Source of the DNA: CAILHX01 sp046155285
Lineage (GTDB): Bacteria; Pseudomonadota; Gammaproteobacteria; Burkholderiales; Methylophilaceae
DNA length: 64,000 nucleotides
NCBI GenBank assembly: GCA_046155285.1
Contig: JBJXEA010000020.1
Span: 1 to 64,000 of the forward strand
Direction of reading: 5' to 3'
Below the pieces are notes generated by a model. The model was not told where the DNA came from and made no database searches. It saw only the letters and a program-made list of their open reading frames with translations. The position numbers were made by a program, and so were the translations under genes. This document shows positions 1-8,087 of the stretch, piece after piece. Every line of letters starts with the position of its first letter. Positions within the stretch are counted from its first letter, which is position 1.

Positions 1-52
1 CGGCGCGATAAGATACATCTCAATCGCGCCGAGGGCGGCGCTCCTACAATAA
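1..52. repeat. BIME/REP-like palindromic repeat, partial at window edge
   Basis: An inverted-repeat element made of two GC-rich half units, each ending in the octamer TGTAGGAG or its complement. The right arm reads ATCGCGCCGAGGGCGGCGCT then CCTACAA. Similar elements occur at 4610-4670, 47181-47238 and 63283-63344. The left end is cut by the window edge. Confidence 0.75.
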
Positions 53-110
53 AATCCAGACTGTTGTATTTTCACAACAACCATATATAAACCGCCTCAA
101 AAATAGTCCT

Positions 111-128
111 ATGTCATCAAACTGTCAT
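111..128 (+). promoter_or_regulatory. Pho box (PhoB operator) of the porin gene
   Basis: The sequence ATGTCAT-CAAA-CTGTCAT is two 7-bp direct repeats separated by 4 bp. It matches the established PhoB consensus CTGTCAT-N4-CTGTCAT in 13 of 14 defined positions. It lies 67 bp upstream of the porin start codon and points toward it. This indicates induction by phosphate limitation; the PhoB gene itself is not in the window. Confidence 0.8.
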
Positions 129-194
129 ATTTAATCTCCAAAATCTACTTCAAGCGAATTAGCGCTTTCCGATTTATTTTTTTAGGGGATAAAC

Positions 195-1727
195 ATGCAA
201 CGCACCATGAAACCACGCGCAATTGCATTGGCCGTTTCCAGCTTGTTTTTGCTGGCTGGCAGCCAAATGGCAATGGCAGACTCTGCCGATGACTTGCTCA
301 AGAAACTGAAAGAAAAAGGCATCTTGACTGAACAAGAGTATGACGAATTCAATGCAACTCGTGATACTGAGAAAGTAAAGAAACAAAGCGAAATCAAGGC
401 TTCTTTCAAGGACGGCATCGTTTGGGAAAGTGGCGATAAGCAACATAGCTTGCAAGTAAGTGGCCGTGTACAGTTTGATGGTCGCGCTTTTGACTACGAC
501 GACAACAATAAGGGCAATGTTGCGCCAGCCGGTACTGCCGCTCAAGCCAACGTAACCACTGCTGGTGCTAATAACTTTGCTGTGCGTCGCGCCCGTATCG
601 CCATCAAAGGCAAGCTCTACAACAGCTACGAGTATGAAATCAGTACCAACCTTCAGTCAGTTGCTAACAGTGTTACGGACGACGTTGCATTCTTAAACAT
701 CAACTGGTGGGAAGAAGCGCAATTCCGTTTCGGTCAGTTCAAAATGCCAATGAATCTGGAAAAAATCACCAGCTCCAATAACATTGACTTCATGGAACGT
801 TCTTTCGTTAACCAAATGGCACCAAACGAAGAGCTCGGCGCAATGGTGCATGGCGTACCGATGAAGGGTTGGACTTACGCACTAGCTGTGTCTAATGGCG
901 CAGGCCAAAATACCACCGACGCAGATGTACGTTCCGATGACAAGGACGTCATTGTCCGTGTTACAGGTAACGCTGCCGAGTGGATGGATGACAAGAATAT
1001 GATTCTGCACGGTGGTGTAGCCTTCTCTCAAGGCGACATCGCAGCTGGCTCAATTGGTGCTGGCGGTACGGTTCAAACACAATCAGGTATTCGCTTCCAA
1101 ACATTGCCCATTCTCGGCGCTCCAACAGTTGCAGGTTCTGGCCCGAACCGCACGATTGATCGTCAACGTGTAGGGTTGGAAGGTATTGCTGCTTATGGTC
1201 CGTTTAAGGTTCAAGGCGAATGGTTGCGTACGAGCTACGATTTCGATCGAACAACTACCACCAAAACTAGTGCTGACCAAGACGCATGGTATGTCGAAGG
1301 TATGTGGATTCTCACTGGCGAAAAATATGCTGACTTCTACAAAAACGGCGCATTTGGCGCACTCAAGCCTAAGAACGAATTTGTTCATCCATCGGTTGCG
1401 GCCGATACTGGCGGCTGGGGTTTGTGGGAACTGGGTGTACGCTTCAGCAAATATGATGCCAGCGACTTCATTACTCAAGGCTTAGGCACTACTGTAGCGG
1501 CAAGTGCAACCACGAACGCATTTACTGGCGGCACTGGCTATACTGAAGCTAAAGAATGGGCTGTCGGTATTAAATTCCTGCCAAATCCAAACTTCCGCAT
1601 TATGTTGAACTATGTCAGAACAGACTTTGATAACCCATACAACGCCGCAGCTTTGGGCATATTGGTCAACAACAAGTTTGAAGATAGCGAACAAGCGTTG
1701 ATGATGCGTACACAACTCATGTTCTAA
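195..1727 (+). CDS. Phosphate-selective porin, OprO/OprP family
   Basis: Outer-membrane beta-barrel of 510 residues. A signal peptide (about residues 5-29, ending AMA) is followed by a short charged, coiled-coil-like segment (about 30-70), as usual for phosphate-selective porin O/P family members. The rest is a beta-rich barrel ending in Phe, the normal C-terminal signal for barrel assembly. The start at 195 has an AGGGGA ribosome site 5 bases upstream; an in-frame ATG at 207 is possible. A Pho box lies upstream, so the inferred role is uptake of phosphate or polyphosphate across the outer membrane under phosphate starvation. Substrate specificity cannot be read from the sequence. A hairpin terminator follows, before the PhoX-like gene. 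Confidence 0.85.
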   Translation: MQRTMKPRAIALAVSSLFLLAGSQMAMADSADDLLKKLKEKGILTEQEYDEFNATRDTEKVKKQSEIKASFKDGIVWESGDKQHSLQVSGRVQFDGRAFDYDDNNKGNVAPAGTAAQANVTTAGANNFAVRRARIAIKGKLYNSYEYEISTNLQSVANSVTDDVAFLNINWWEEAQFRFGQFKMPMNLEKITSSNNIDFMERSFVNQMAPNEELGAMVHGVPMKGWTYALAVSNGAGQNTTDADVRSDDKDVIVRVTGNAAEWMDDKNMILHGGVAFSQGDIAAGSIGAGGTVQTQSGIRFQTLPILGAPTVAGSGPNRTIDRQRVGLEGIAAYGPFKVQGEWLRTSYDFDRTTTTKTSADQDAWYVEGMWILTGEKYADFYKNGAFGALKPKNEFVHPSVAADTGGWGLWELGVRFSKYDASDFITQGLGTTVAASATTNAFTGGTGYTEAKEWAVGIKFLPNPNFRIMLNYVRTDFDNPYNAAALGILVNNKFEDSEQALMMRTQLMF

Positions 1728-1778
1728 GGAAATAAGCTAACAATCCCTCCATTGCACGGTTCGCCGTGCGATCCTCAC

Positions 1779-1809
1779 AGCCCGCTCATCACTGAGCGGG
1801 CTTTTTTTC
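1779..1809 (+). terminator. Rho-independent terminator after the porin
   Basis: A perfect 10-bp stem AGCCCGCTCA / TGAGCGGGCT with a 4-base loop is followed by a run of T. It lies between the porin and the next gene, only 12 bases before that gene's ribosome site. The downstream gene may therefore depend on partial read-through. Confidence 0.85.
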
Positions 1810-1820
1810 TGGAGATCACC

Positions 1821-3224
1821 ATGAATTGCTTAAAAAGCTTAAGTTTGACGTTAATTTTTCTGTGGCTGCCATGCCTTGCAAGTGCTGACAATCACTACCT
1901 GATTTCTCTCGATCCACATTGGGAAGTCAAGCCGATATTAACGGTAGGTGAAAAAGCGGCGAATGGCTATGTGATGACCGGTATTCCTGATGGCTTAGGG
2001 GCTTATGACAATGGTGATGGGTCGTTCACCGTTCTCATGAATCATGAGATTCCTTCCAGCAAGGGCGTGGTTCGCGCACATGGCAGCAAGGGTGCTTTTG
2101 TTTCCAGTTGGATCATCCAGCTTGCCGACTTGAAGGTGTTGCAAGGTGAAGACTTAATTCATCAAGTGCAGTTATGGAATCCCGCGACCGCCAGCTACCA
2201 AGCCTCTCAGAATGCTGTCTTTGGCAGATTTTGCTCGGCTGACTTGGCGCCAGTGAGCGCTTTTTATGATGCACCTAGCGGCAAAGGCTACCAAGAGCGC
2301 CTGCTTCTCAACGGCGAAGAAGAAAAAGAGCTGGGAGGCCGCGCCTTTGCGCATGTAGCGACGGGCGCACTGAAAGGCACGAGCTTTGAGTTGCCGTATT
2401 TGGGCAGAGTGGCTTGGGAGAATCTTTTAGCCTTGCCCGATGCCGGTAGTCGCACAGTGGTGGTGGGGATGGACGATTTTGTTGGCGGGCATGTCTATGT
2501 ATATGTTGGAGAAAAACGCAGCAAAGGAAACCCGGCAGAATTGGCGGGCTTGGTCGGCGGCAAGTTATATACCGTCAAATTTGAGCATGCGCGGTTTTTG
2601 TTGCTGCCATTGGATAACGTGGTGGGGCTGAACGGCAAGGTTCTACGCGCCAAGGCCGATGCTTTGGGCGCTACGCCGCTGCTCAGGCCTGAGGACGGCG
2701 CGTGGGATAAACTGAATCACAACCGATTTTGGTTTGCTACTACCGACAAAATTGATGGGTTGAGCCAGATTTTTCAGTTGGATTTTGACGATGTTCAACA
2801 ACCAGAGAAAGGCGGCAAGCTGAGTACCGCGCTCACGGCCAAAGATATTGGCGGGCAGATGTTTGACAACATTGCAACAGACGGCAGTGGCCGCTTATTG
2901 ATTGATGAAGATCCCGGTGAAGACAAATTCACCTCTGGCATTTGGCTATATGAGCCTCAGCAATCTCACAAGGCACGTAGGATTTTTGAAGGCTCAGCTC
3001 AGTATTTTAGAGAGGAACAAGACCCGCACTTTATGGGTTTTGATGAAGAGCAATCGGGAATTTTAGAGGTGACTGACATCGTGAGTGGTGCGCCTTGGTT
3101 TGATGCGGCGCGCCGTTACTACCTAGGTGTCATGCAAATCCACCAAACGCCGAACGACCCAGTGTTGGCGGAAACTTTGGTGGAGTATGGCCAGCTTTAT
3201 CTGCTCTCTGGGCCGAAAAACTAA
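1821..3224 (+). CDS. PhoX-like (DUF839 family) exported protein, putative phosphatase
   Basis: A 467-residue protein with an N-terminal Sec signal peptide (about residues 1-23, ending ASA). The body resembles the PhoX/DUF839 beta-propeller family: an early MNHE motif, as in the VNHE of PhoX, and a later NIATDGSGRLLIDEDPGE segment similar to the acidic calcium/iron-binding part. PhoX proteins are periplasmic Ca/Fe alkaline phosphatases, usually Tat-exported; no twin-arginine is visible here, so the activity is inferred. The start at 1821 was chosen over an upstream in-frame ATG at 1752 because GGAG sits 6 bases before it and the signal peptide begins there. Its position behind a Pho-box porin supports a phosphate-scavenging role. 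Confidence 0.6.
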   Translation: MNCLKSLSLTLIFLWLPCLASADNHYLISLDPHWEVKPILTVGEKAANGYVMTGIPDGLGAYDNGDGSFTVLMNHEIPSSKGVVRAHGSKGAFVSSWIIQLADLKVLQGEDLIHQVQLWNPATASYQASQNAVFGRFCSADLAPVSAFYDAPSGKGYQERLLLNGEEEKELGGRAFAHVATGALKGTSFELPYLGRVAWENLLALPDAGSRTVVVGMDDFVGGHVYVYVGEKRSKGNPAELAGLVGGKLYTVKFEHARFLLLPLDNVVGLNGKVLRAKADALGATPLLRPEDGAWDKLNHNRFWFATTDKIDGLSQIFQLDFDDVQQPEKGGKLSTALTAKDIGGQMFDNIATDGSGRLLIDEDPGEDKFTSGIWLYEPQQSHKARRIFEGSAQYFREEQDPHFMGFDEEQSGILEVTDIVSGAPWFDAARRYYLGVMQIHQTPNDPVLAETLVEYGQLYLLSGPKN

Positions 3225-3228
3225 AAGG

Positions 3229-3585
3229 TTACTTCAGCGCTTTGAGCAAATCTGCTGAAGACAATTTAGCCAATAAGCCTACCCCAGCACACAACAAATC
3301 ACTCTTTTTGACCTTGCGCCCATTGTCTTGACAGCTCTTTTTCAGTGATACGAGCAAGGCATGGTCTGGAGCGGGCATAGAAAAGCTGTCACGCACCATT
3401 TTAACCTTCACTGGTTTAGCCGTTTTTTTAGCCGGGGCCTTGGGCGCAACCGGCTTTGTTGCCAGTTTCTTGACAGGCACTTTCTTTACGGGTGTGGCGG
3501 TTGCAGCTTTCGCAGCCGGTTTTGCCGCAGCCACTTTGAGCTTAACAACCGCTTTACTTGGTGCTGGTTTAGGGTTTTCTGCCAT
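3229..3585 (-). CDS. Lys/Ala/Pro-rich histone-H1-like protein
   Basis: A 118-residue protein. The first 62 or so residues are low-complexity Ala, Lys and Pro (repeated AKPAAK, VKK and APKAPAKK patches), like the tails of bacterial histone-H1-like and AlgP-like proteins. Residues about 63-118 form a compact, less biased domain beginning VRDSFSMP and ending LLKALK. The basic tail suggests binding to nucleic acid; the function is unknown. AGGAG lies 7 bases before the start. It is convergent with the PhoX-like gene (4 bases between stops) and divergent from the OlsB-like gene. Confidence 0.7.
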   Translation of the reverse strand: MAENPKPAPSKAVVKLKVAAAKPAAKAATATPVKKVPVKKLATKPVAPKAPAKKTAKPVKVKMVRDSFSMPAPDHALLVSLKKSCQDNGRKVKKSDLLCAGVGLLAKLSSADLLKALK

Positions 3586-3608
3586 TTAAACTCTCCTTAT
3601 ATTAACGA

Positions 3609-3626
3609 TTGTCATGGTAACGTCAT
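3609..3626 (+). promoter_or_regulatory. Candidate Pho box upstream of the OlsB-like gene
   Basis: TTGTCAT-GGTA-ACGTCAT has the 7-4-7 architecture of a Pho box and points toward the gene at 3780. The first half matches 6 of 7 consensus bases and the second 5 of 7. A second, weaker candidate (CTGTCAC-TGAA-AATTCAT) lies at 3694-3711. These are pattern matches only; the first site is about 150 bases from the start codon. Confidence 0.4.
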
Positions 3627-3779
3627 GATAACGACACATAAAATTCAACTTCATGAATTTTTTGTTTCAATTTCATGACATTTCAACTCTTTTCTGTCAC
3701 TGAAAATTCATTATTTAGTCGCGGAACTGTCATCCTTGCTCACTAAAGTAGCGAGAATGTCACAGCTAAGGAGTTCGGC

Positions 3780-4553
3780 ATGTTTGAAACAGAGTCCGCA
3801 TCACAGCACCATGAATTCGTTGTCCCATCTAGCCGCCTGCACAAGCCCAAGCTGGCTTATAGCTTTGCTCGCAACCCTTCAGAGATTGCCGAGGCGCAGC
3901 GTCTGCGTTATAAAGTTTTCAGCGACGAAATGGGCGCTGAATTGCCAGGAAATGATGGTTTAGACAAAGATGGCTTTGACGCTTTTTGCGATCATCTGCT
4001 GGTACGCGATATTGAGAGCGGTGAAGTGGTGGGAACCTATCGCATCTTGGATCCATTCATGGCAGAAGAGGCCGGTGGTTATTACTCAGCAAGCGAGTTT
4101 GATCTGACACGACTGATGCACTTGGCGCCGTCTATGGTGGAGTTGGGGCGCTCTTGCGTACATCCCGATTATCGCAACGGCGCGACGATTACCATGCTTT
4201 GGTCAGGGTTAGCCAAATACATGCTGACAAATAATTATGAATATGCGCTTGGCTGCGCCAGTATTCCCATGGGGGATGGTGGCCAGAACGCAGCAAGTCT
4301 ATATCGTGAGTTAAGAGAAAAGCATCTCGCCCCGATTGAGTACCGTGTTTTTCCGCATTGCCCGCTGCCCTTTGCAGCATTTGAGCAACAAAGCACGACT
4401 AACTGCCCACCTTTGCTTAAAGGCTATCTACGTCTAGGTGCCTATATTTGTGGCGAGCCGCATTGGGATGCGGACTTTAACTGTGCTGATTTGCTGATGT
4501 TGATGCCACTTTCACGCATGAATCCGCGCTATGCCAACCACTTTATGAAGTAG
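3780..4553 (+). CDS. olsB: OlsB-like N-acyltransferase (ornithine lipid synthesis), GNAT fold
   Basis: A 257-residue cytoplasmic protein of the OlsB/long-chain N-acyl amino acid synthase family. These enzymes move a 3-hydroxy fatty acid from acyl carrier protein to ornithine, giving lyso-ornithine lipid. Visible motifs are RLRYKVFSDEMGAE (about residues 41-54), a VGTYRIL strand, and VELGRSCVHPDYR (about 120-132). The length is right for OlsB, and an AGGAG site precedes the start. Ornithine lipid contains no phosphorus and commonly replaces phospholipid under phosphate starvation, which fits the neighbouring Pho-box porin and PhoX-like gene. The OlsA partner is not in the window. A different N-acyl amino acid product cannot be excluded. 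Confidence 0.7.
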   Translation: MFETESASQHHEFVVPSSRLHKPKLAYSFARNPSEIAEAQRLRYKVFSDEMGAELPGNDGLDKDGFDAFCDHLLVRDIESGEVVGTYRILDPFMAEEAGGYYSASEFDLTRLMHLAPSMVELGRSCVHPDYRNGATITMLWSGLAKYMLTNNYEYALGCASIPMGDGGQNAASLYRELREKHLAPIEYRVFPHCPLPFAAFEQQSTTNCPPLLKGYLRLGAYICGEPHWDADFNCADLLMLMPLSRMNPRYANHFMK

Positions 4554-4583
4554 CCCGTTCCAACTATTCCTCCCCCCCCACTC

Positions 4584-4609
4584 GCCCGCGCTTATTGCGG
4601 GCTTTTTTT
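4584..4609 (+). terminator. Rho-independent terminator after the OlsB-like gene
   Basis: GCCCGC / GCGGGC 6-bp stem with a 7-base loop followed by seven T residues, 30 bases after the stop codon. Confidence 0.8.
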
Positions 4610-4670
4610 GTAGGAGGGGTGCCCTCGCCCCGATTGAGGCTTCATCGCGCCGAGGGCGGCGCTCCTACAA
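4610..4670. repeat. BIME/REP-like palindromic repeat
   Basis: A second copy of the element seen at 1-52. It starts GTAGGAGGGGTGCCCTCGCC and ends with the complementary GCGGCGCTCCTACAA arm. One half is the GGGTGCCCTCGCCCCGAT type and the other the GCGCCGCCCTCGGCGCGAT type. It abuts the T-run of the preceding terminator. Confidence 0.85.
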
Positions 4671-4703
4671 GGGGGATGGCGCAAAACATCAGAGCGGTTG
4701 ACA

Positions 4704-6092
4704 CTACTCAGGCATCTTGTTCCAAGCGTCCAACGCAGCAATCTTGTAGGTTTCAGACAAGGTAGGGTAGTTGAATACGGAGTTGACCAGATAGTCCAGA
4801 GTACCGCCCAGCGCGAGTACCGTCTGGCCGATGTGTACCAGCTCGGTTCCAGCTTCGCCGATGATGTGTACGCCTAGTAATTTTCTATCGTGCAAGCCAA
4901 ACAGCAGTTTGAGCAAGCCCTCATCCAGCCGCAAAATCTGACCGCGAGCGGTTTCCCTAAAACGCGCAATACCGACCTCATAGGGAATGTTGGCGGCAGT
5001 GAGTTCTTGCTCGGTCGCGCCCACCATGCTGATTTCCGGAATACTGTATATGCCAAAAGGGAAATGTTCAGGGACTGCTGCAATAGGCCGACCCAGTGCA
5101 TGACAAGCTGCTACGCGGCCTTGCTCCATCGAGGTAGAAGCTAGACTAGGAAAACCAATCACGTCGCCTACAGCGTAGATGTGCGGCACTTCGGTGGCAT
5201 AGTTTTTGTCCACTTTAATGCGTCCACGACTGTCAGCTGCCAAACCAGCGTTTTCCAGCTTCAGCCCCTCTGTCACACCGGTGCGGCCTGCGGCGTACAT
5301 CACTAGATTAGATCGCACTATTTTGCCGCTTTCCAAACGCACTTCTATATCGCCATCGGTCTTCTTAATTTCTGCAACAGTCTCGCCCAGACGCAGCGCC
5401 ACACCACGATGACGCAAGCCATAGGCCAGTTCGTCCACGATTTCTCTATCCAAAAATTCCAGCATATTGGGACGGCCATCAATTAGGGTGACGTGTACAT
5501 CCATGGCGCTAAAAATAGAGGCATATTCCACGCCAATCACACCGGCACCCACGATGGTGAGGCTTTTGGGGATTTTCTTGAGCTTGAGGATGCCGTCGCT
5601 ATCAATGATGGTTTCGTCGTCAAACGGCACGCTGGCAGGCCGCATGGGAGCGGTTCCTACGGCAATCACGATACGGTCAGCGCTGTATTTTTCTATTTCG
5701 CCTTCCAAAGTAGCGACTTCTAGCGTATTGGCATCAATAAAAGACGCCATGCCTTTGATAACCGTCACGCCGTTACGCGCCAGTTGATGTTCAATCACCG
5801 TCACCTCGTTGCGGATAGTGATTTCCAAGCGCTGCATCAGGTCGTCTATGGTGAGGTGTTGTTTGAGACGATAACTATGACCATACAAGCCGCGCTGCGT
5901 CCAGCCAGTGAGGTAGAGCACTGCTTCACGTAAGGTTTTGCTGGGAATAGTACCAGTGTGTACTGTGACCCCGCCGATGATGCGGAGCTTCTCGATGATG
6001 GCGACTTTTTTACCTAATTTAGCAGCTTGAATGGCGGCGCGTTTTCCGCCCGGTCCGCTGCCTACTACCAGCATGTCGTAGTTTTGACTCAT
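4704..6092 (-). CDS. sthA: Soluble (Si-specific) NAD(P)+ transhydrogenase
   Basis: A 462-residue FAD flavoprotein of the pyridine nucleotide-disulfide oxidoreductase fold. It has an N-terminal FAD site GSGPGG (11-16), a second Rossmann motif GAGVIGVEYA for NAD(P), a GDV FAD motif (AVGDVIGFPS) and a C-terminal dimerisation domain. SthA normally reoxidises excess NADPH with NAD+ in the cytoplasm. The region GGVTVHTGTIPSKTLREAV aligns with the redox-disulfide loop of lipoamide dehydrogenase, but both cysteine positions are Thr (43 and 48). That rules out a classical disulfide reductase and fits SthA. AGGGGA precedes the start. It seems to be a single-gene unit. Confidence 0.88.
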   Translation of the reverse strand: MSQNYDMLVVGSGPGGKRAAIQAAKLGKKVAIIEKLRIIGGVTVHTGTIPSKTLREAVLYLTGWTQRGLYGHSYRLKQHLTIDDLMQRLEITIRNEVTVIEHQLARNGVTVIKGMASFIDANTLEVATLEGEIEKYSADRIVIAVGTAPMRPASVPFDDETIIDSDGILKLKKIPKSLTIVGAGVIGVEYASIFSAMDVHVTLIDGRPNMLEFLDREIVDELAYGLRHRGVALRLGETVAEIKKTDGDIEVRLESGKIVRSNLVMYAAGRTGVTEGLKLENAGLAADSRGRIKVDKNYATEVPHIYAVGDVIGFPSLASTSMEQGRVAACHALGRPIAAVPEHFPFGIYSIPEISMVGATEQELTAANIPYEVGIARFRETARGQILRLDEGLLKLLFGLHDRKLLGVHIIGEAGTELVHIGQTVLALGGTLDYLVNSVFNYPTLSETYKIAALDAWNKMPE

Positions 6093-6161
6093 TGCGATGT
6101 TCCCCTTGCTTGAAGTGTTGCAAGGTTACGCAATTTGCCCAATCCCCGCAAGGGTTTAGCG

Positions 6162-6665
6162 CTAATCTTGAACTTTACCAATAGCCTCTAATTCTTGCTT
6201 AATGTGCATGTTGTCCAGCTTTTCAATCGGTAACGCCACAAACAGCTTGATGCGATTTTCCAGATGTCTGCAAACTTCACGGAATGAAGCCAATTTTTCC
6301 TCGTCTGACCCTTCCGCCGCAGCGGGATCTTCGACCCCCCAGTGTGCGGTCATCGGGTGCCCCAGCCATACTGGGCAGGACTCTCCAGCGGCGTTGTCGC
6401 ACACAGTAAAGATGAAATCAATGTGCGGCGCTCCTTCTACCGCAAACTCATCCCAACTTTTGCTGCGAACATCTTCTGTTGAGAGTTTGTGCGCTTGCAG
6501 AGTTTGCATGGCGAAAGGATTCACCTTGCCAGTAGGAAAACTGCCCGCGCTAAAAGCCTTGAATTTGCCTCTACCCCAGTGTTCCATTAACTTTTCGGCC
6601 ATGATGCTACGGGCTGAGTTGCCAGTGCAAAGAAATAACACGTTATAAATTTTGGTTTCTATCAT
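6162..6665 (-). CDS. arsC: Arsenate reductase, thioredoxin-coupled type
   Basis: A 167-residue cytoplasmic enzyme with the low-molecular-weight phosphatase fold. The phosphate-loop CTGNSAR starts at Cys13, and a Cys pair at 89 and 97 (VCDNAAGESC) can relay the disulfide, as in thioredoxin-coupled ArsC. It reduces arsenate to arsenite for export. Its start overlaps the arsR stop by 4 bases (ATGA), so the two genes are translationally coupled. With the divergent Acr3 pump it forms a complete minimal arsenic resistance system. A general protein-tyrosine phosphatase is the alternative, but the gene context argues against it. Confidence 0.88.
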   Translation of the reverse strand: MIETKIYNVLFLCTGNSARSIMAEKLMEHWGRGKFKAFSAGSFPTGKVNPFAMQTLQAHKLSTEDVRSKSWDEFAVEGAPHIDFIFTVCDNAAGESCPVWLGHPMTAHWGVEDPAAAEGSDEEKLASFREVCRHLENRIKLFVALPIEKLDNMHIKQELEAIGKVQD

Positions 6666-6982
6666 TTAGCTTTCCCCTCTATCGGTGGGCAGCAAGCCTT
6701 GCCCTGGCAGCAGTTTTCGGTCAGATACGCGATTAAATCATTCATGACTAGATAATTAGCGCTATAAATTATTTGCGTACCGTTACGAGTTGATTTTATC
6801 AAACCCGCATGACGTAATTGTTGCAGATGAAATGACAGTGTTGGAGCCGGTGCGCCTAGAGTCTCGGCCAACTTTCCCGCCGCAACACCCTCTGCGCCAG
6901 CTTGCACCAGCAAACGAAAAATGCTGAGACGAGTCTCTTGTGCCAGAGCACTTAACGCTTCAATGATAATTTTAGTTTCCAT
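6662..6982 (-). CDS. arsR: ArsR/SmtB-family arsenic-responsive repressor
   Basis: A 106-residue winged-helix regulator with the typical N-terminal ALSALAQETRLSIFRLL helix and a recognition region APAPTLSFHLQQLRHAGL (about residues 44-61). The classic alpha-3 CVC metal motif is absent. Cysteines instead cluster at the C-terminus (NCCQGKACCP, about residues 90-99), as in ArsR variants that bind arsenite elsewhere. It is expected to repress its own operon and acr3. Its ATG is the inner end of one arm of the inverted repeat at 6980-7013, and no ribosome site lies upstream, so the message may be leaderless. Confidence 0.88.
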   Translation of the reverse strand: METKIIIEALSALAQETRLSIFRLLVQAGAEGVAAGKLAETLGAPAPTLSFHLQQLRHAGLIKSTRNGTQIIYSANYLVMNDLIAYLTENCCQGKACCPPIEGKAK

Positions 6983-7013
6983 ATTTCTATAATTATGGAA
7001 AAATAGAAATATG
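6980..7013. promoter_or_regulatory. Probable ArsR operator between divergent arsR and acr3
   Basis: Perfect 10-bp inverted repeat CATATTTCTA / TAGAAATATG separated by 14 bases. The arms begin at the arsR start codon and end at an in-frame ATG of acr3. A TATAAT hexamer at 6988-6993 could be the acr3 -10 element. Occupancy would block both promoters. Confidence 0.7.
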
Positions 7014-7034
7014 TCAACTTATGAGGCGAATGTT

Positions 7035-8057
7035 ATGGGATTTTTCGAACGCTATTTAACCTTATGGGTTTTGCTGTGCATGGTCGCGGGCGTGGCGCTG
7101 GGTGTTTGGCTGCCGCATCCTTTTACTGCACTCGGCAACATGAAAATCGCCGAAATCAATCTGCCAGTGGCGATACTGGTGTGGTTGATGATCATCCCCA
7201 TGCTGCTCAAGATAAACTTTGGCGCACTTGGCCAAGTCAAGCAACACTGGCGTGGCATAGGCGTAACGCTGTTCATCAACTGGGCAATCAAGCCATTTTC
7301 TATGGCCTTGCTGGGCTGGTTATTTATTCGTGTACTGTTTGCCAAATACTTACCCGCCGAGCAGCTAGATTCCTACATCGCAGGCTTAATTCTGCTGGCC
7401 GCCGCCCCCTGCACCGCGATGGTATTCGTGTGGAGCAATTTGTGCGACGGCGAACCACATTTCACCTTGAGCCAAGTCGCGCTCAACGATGCCATCATGG
7501 TGTTTGCTTTTGCGCCCATAGTGGCGCTGCTGCTGGGTATCTCGGCTATTCATGTGCCGTGGCAGACCTTGCTGCTGTCGGTATTGTTGTACATCATTAT
7601 TCCGGTATTAGTCAGCCAATTGATACGTGTTTTTTTGCTTAAACATAGCGATGAAACCACCCTCAAAAAGCTGCTACACACGCTGCACCCCTTATCTCTA
7701 ACCGCCCTGCTTGCCACGTTGGTGTTGTTGTTCGGCTTTCAAGGCAAGCAAATGCTGGCACAACCCACCATCATTTTGCTACTATCGGTTCCCATCTTGA
7801 TTCAAGTCTATTTCAACTCTGGTTTGGCCTACTGGCTCAACCGCCGCTTTGGCGTGGCACATTGCGTGGCCGCACCTTCAGCCTTAATTGGAGCCAGTAA
7901 CTTCTTTGAACTGGCGGTAGCCACCGCAATAAGTTTATTTGGACTGAATTCTGGCGCAGCACTGGCTACCGTGGTCGGGGTATTGATTGAAGTGCCAGTC
8001 ATGCTATCGGTGGTGGCTATCGTTAATCGTAGCAAAGACTGGTACAACCGCGCTTAA
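7035..8057 (+). CDS. acr3: Arsenite efflux permease, ACR3 family
   Basis: A 340-residue inner-membrane protein with about ten hydrophobic segments. It has the ACR3 hallmarks MGFFERYLTLWV at the start, an APCTAMVFVWS motif in the middle carrying the conserved thiolate cysteine that binds arsenite, and a FFELAVATAISLFG segment near the end. It exports arsenite using the proton gradient. The start at 7035 was preferred over the in-frame ATG at 7011. It has GAGG 8 bases upstream and gives the family's usual N-terminus, and the 7011 codon lies inside the operator palindrome. The gene is divergent from arsR-arsC. Confidence 0.88.
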   Translation: MGFFERYLTLWVLLCMVAGVALGVWLPHPFTALGNMKIAEINLPVAILVWLMIIPMLLKINFGALGQVKQHWRGIGVTLFINWAIKPFSMALLGWLFIRVLFAKYLPAEQLDSYIAGLILLAAAPCTAMVFVWSNLCDGEPHFTLSQVALNDAIMVFAFAPIVALLLGISAIHVPWQTLLLSVLLYIIIPVLVSQLIRVFLLKHSDETTLKKLLHTLHPLSLTALLATLVLLFGFQGKQMLAQPTIILLLSVPILIQVYFNSGLAYWLNRRFGVAHCVAAPSALIGASNFFELAVATAISLFGLNSGAALATVVGVLIEVPVMLSVVAIVNRSKDWYNRA

Positions 8058-8087
8058 ACCACCTCCCCCAACTGAACTTTTTTCCTC

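Noticed and set aside
1752..1820. Upstream start of the PhoX-like protein at 1752
   Set aside because: The added residues would be read through the porin terminator hairpin and would bury the signal peptide.
3722..3763. CTGTCAT at 3727 and ATGTCAC at 3757 as a further Pho box
   Set aside because: Each half site lacks a partner at 11-bp spacing, so neither forms a proper Pho box.
7064..7642. 192-codon frame overlapping acr3 in another register
   Set aside because: acr3 is clearly coding here; the alternative product lacks membrane segments and any family match.
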